23,733 nucleotides of DNA from WFZT01 sp964571845 (lineage in GTDB: Bacteria; Hydrothermota; Hydrothermia; B15-G9; WFZT01): assembly GCA_964571845.1 (NCBI GenBank), contig CAZNDM010000027.1, forward strand, positions 1 to 23,733. The letters run 5' to 3'. Made by a program: the position numbers and the translations under genes. Every line of letters starts with the position of its first letter. The first letter of the stretch is position 1. Positions 23,371 through 23,733 of this stretch are shown here, in pieces. A model generated the notes under the pieces. It did no database searches and was not told the origin of the DNA. It saw nothing but the letters and a program-made list of their open reading frames with translations.

Positions 23371-23657
23371 TTTGAAAGGATTTTGCTGAATCAATCAATT
23401 ACCCTTATACCCTGCAGAAAACTTGCCCTTTATTTCATCCTGCTTTATAAAAATTCTACATCCAGTTTTCCTTCAAGCTTGCAAGAAGAGAATAGGAAAA
23501 ATGACCCTCTCCGATCCCTCTGCGCCTCGAATATCGGGGGAGCTGATATTAAAATTTCCATGAGAAGAGGTCCGCCTGATTTTTACACCTCGAAGAGGAG
23601 CGGAGATAATTTGATCGGTTTCAAATCTTTCAATCTGCTAAAAGACTTGCATTCTCT
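23371..23657. other. Stretch without a convincing gene
   Basis: I see no supported gene here. An open + strand frame passes through, but it begins inside the array and has no ribosome site. Weak palindromes at about 23474-23490 (CTTCAAGCTTGCAAGAAG) and 23588-23599 (CCTCGAAGAGG) may be very eroded array units. Confidence 0.4.
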
Positions 23658-23732
23658 CTATCCTTGAATCTGTCTCTTGGATTTTTTCATCTGATTGAGG
23701 ACAGTTTTTCCTCCGAAGATAAGAATGCCATA
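23658..23732 (-). CDS. Possible 3' end of a gene entering from the right
   Basis: On the - strand, 24 codons run from the window edge to TAG at 23660-23658. They read as a hydrophobic part (YGILIFGGKTVL) followed by a basic tail (NQMKKSKRQIQG). The shape recalls the end of a membrane helix followed by the start of a coiled coil, as in FtsB/DivIC proteins, but such proteins continue further. The neighbouring - strand frame (stop at 23640-23638) reads EKIQETDSRIERMQ, so a frameshifted gene is also possible. The stretch is too short to name, and either frame may be chance. Confidence 0.3.
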   Translation of the reverse strand, partial: YGILIFGGKTVLNQMKKSKRQIQG

Positions 23733-23733
23733 C

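Noticed and set aside
23260..23667. 135-codon + strand frame
   Set aside because: It starts inside the last hairpin, has no ribosome site and shows no recognisable domain.

Overview
The window reads as chromosome from a diderm (Gram-negative-type), probably anaerobic and thermophilic bacterium of an uncultivated lineage. The diderm signs are a heptose-7-phosphate kinase, a Wzz-like chain-length protein and a Wza-like export protein. Anaerobic or microaerobic life is suggested by rubrerythrin and by flavin-dependent ThyX. The proteins are rich in Lys, Glu, Ile and Arg, genes are tightly packed with many 4-bp overlaps, and TTG starts occur. A candidate phylum such as WOR-3 or Hydrothermae would fit, but I cannot prove this from the sequence.

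Region 1 (1-17982, all + strand) looks like one very long transcription unit: the end of murA, a LeuD-family small subunit, phoH, pgpH, ybeY, two CNNM/CorC-family transporters, mgtE, a heptose kinase, a Wzz-like protein, a six-SLBB Wza-like protein, tmk, a CtpA-type protease and dnaE. Most neighbours overlap or touch. It joins RNA and ribosome maturation, c-di-AMP turnover, magnesium homeostasis, envelope polysaccharide export and DNA replication.

Region 2 (17983-19234) is a 234-bp intergenic stretch with nested inverted repeats and a near-consensus sigma-70 promoter. An 11/13-matching dyad overlaps the -10 box. This promoter drives rubrerythrin and a nitroreductase, a likely redox-stress pair.

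Region 3 (22706 down to 19235, - strand) is a compact operon: flippase-like membrane protein, birA, coaX, thyX and a small exported protein of unknown function. Its promoter lies so close to the first ATG that the mRNA should be nearly leaderless. The operon converges on the nitroreductase gene with no bases between the two stop codons.

Region 4 (about 22746-23733) has no convincing complete gene. It holds a degenerate tandem array of about twelve pyrimidine-rich, partly palindromic units spaced about 34-35 bp, flanked by an imperfect 18-bp direct repeat. At the right edge there may be the 3' end of a - strand gene. The array is the least explained part of the window.
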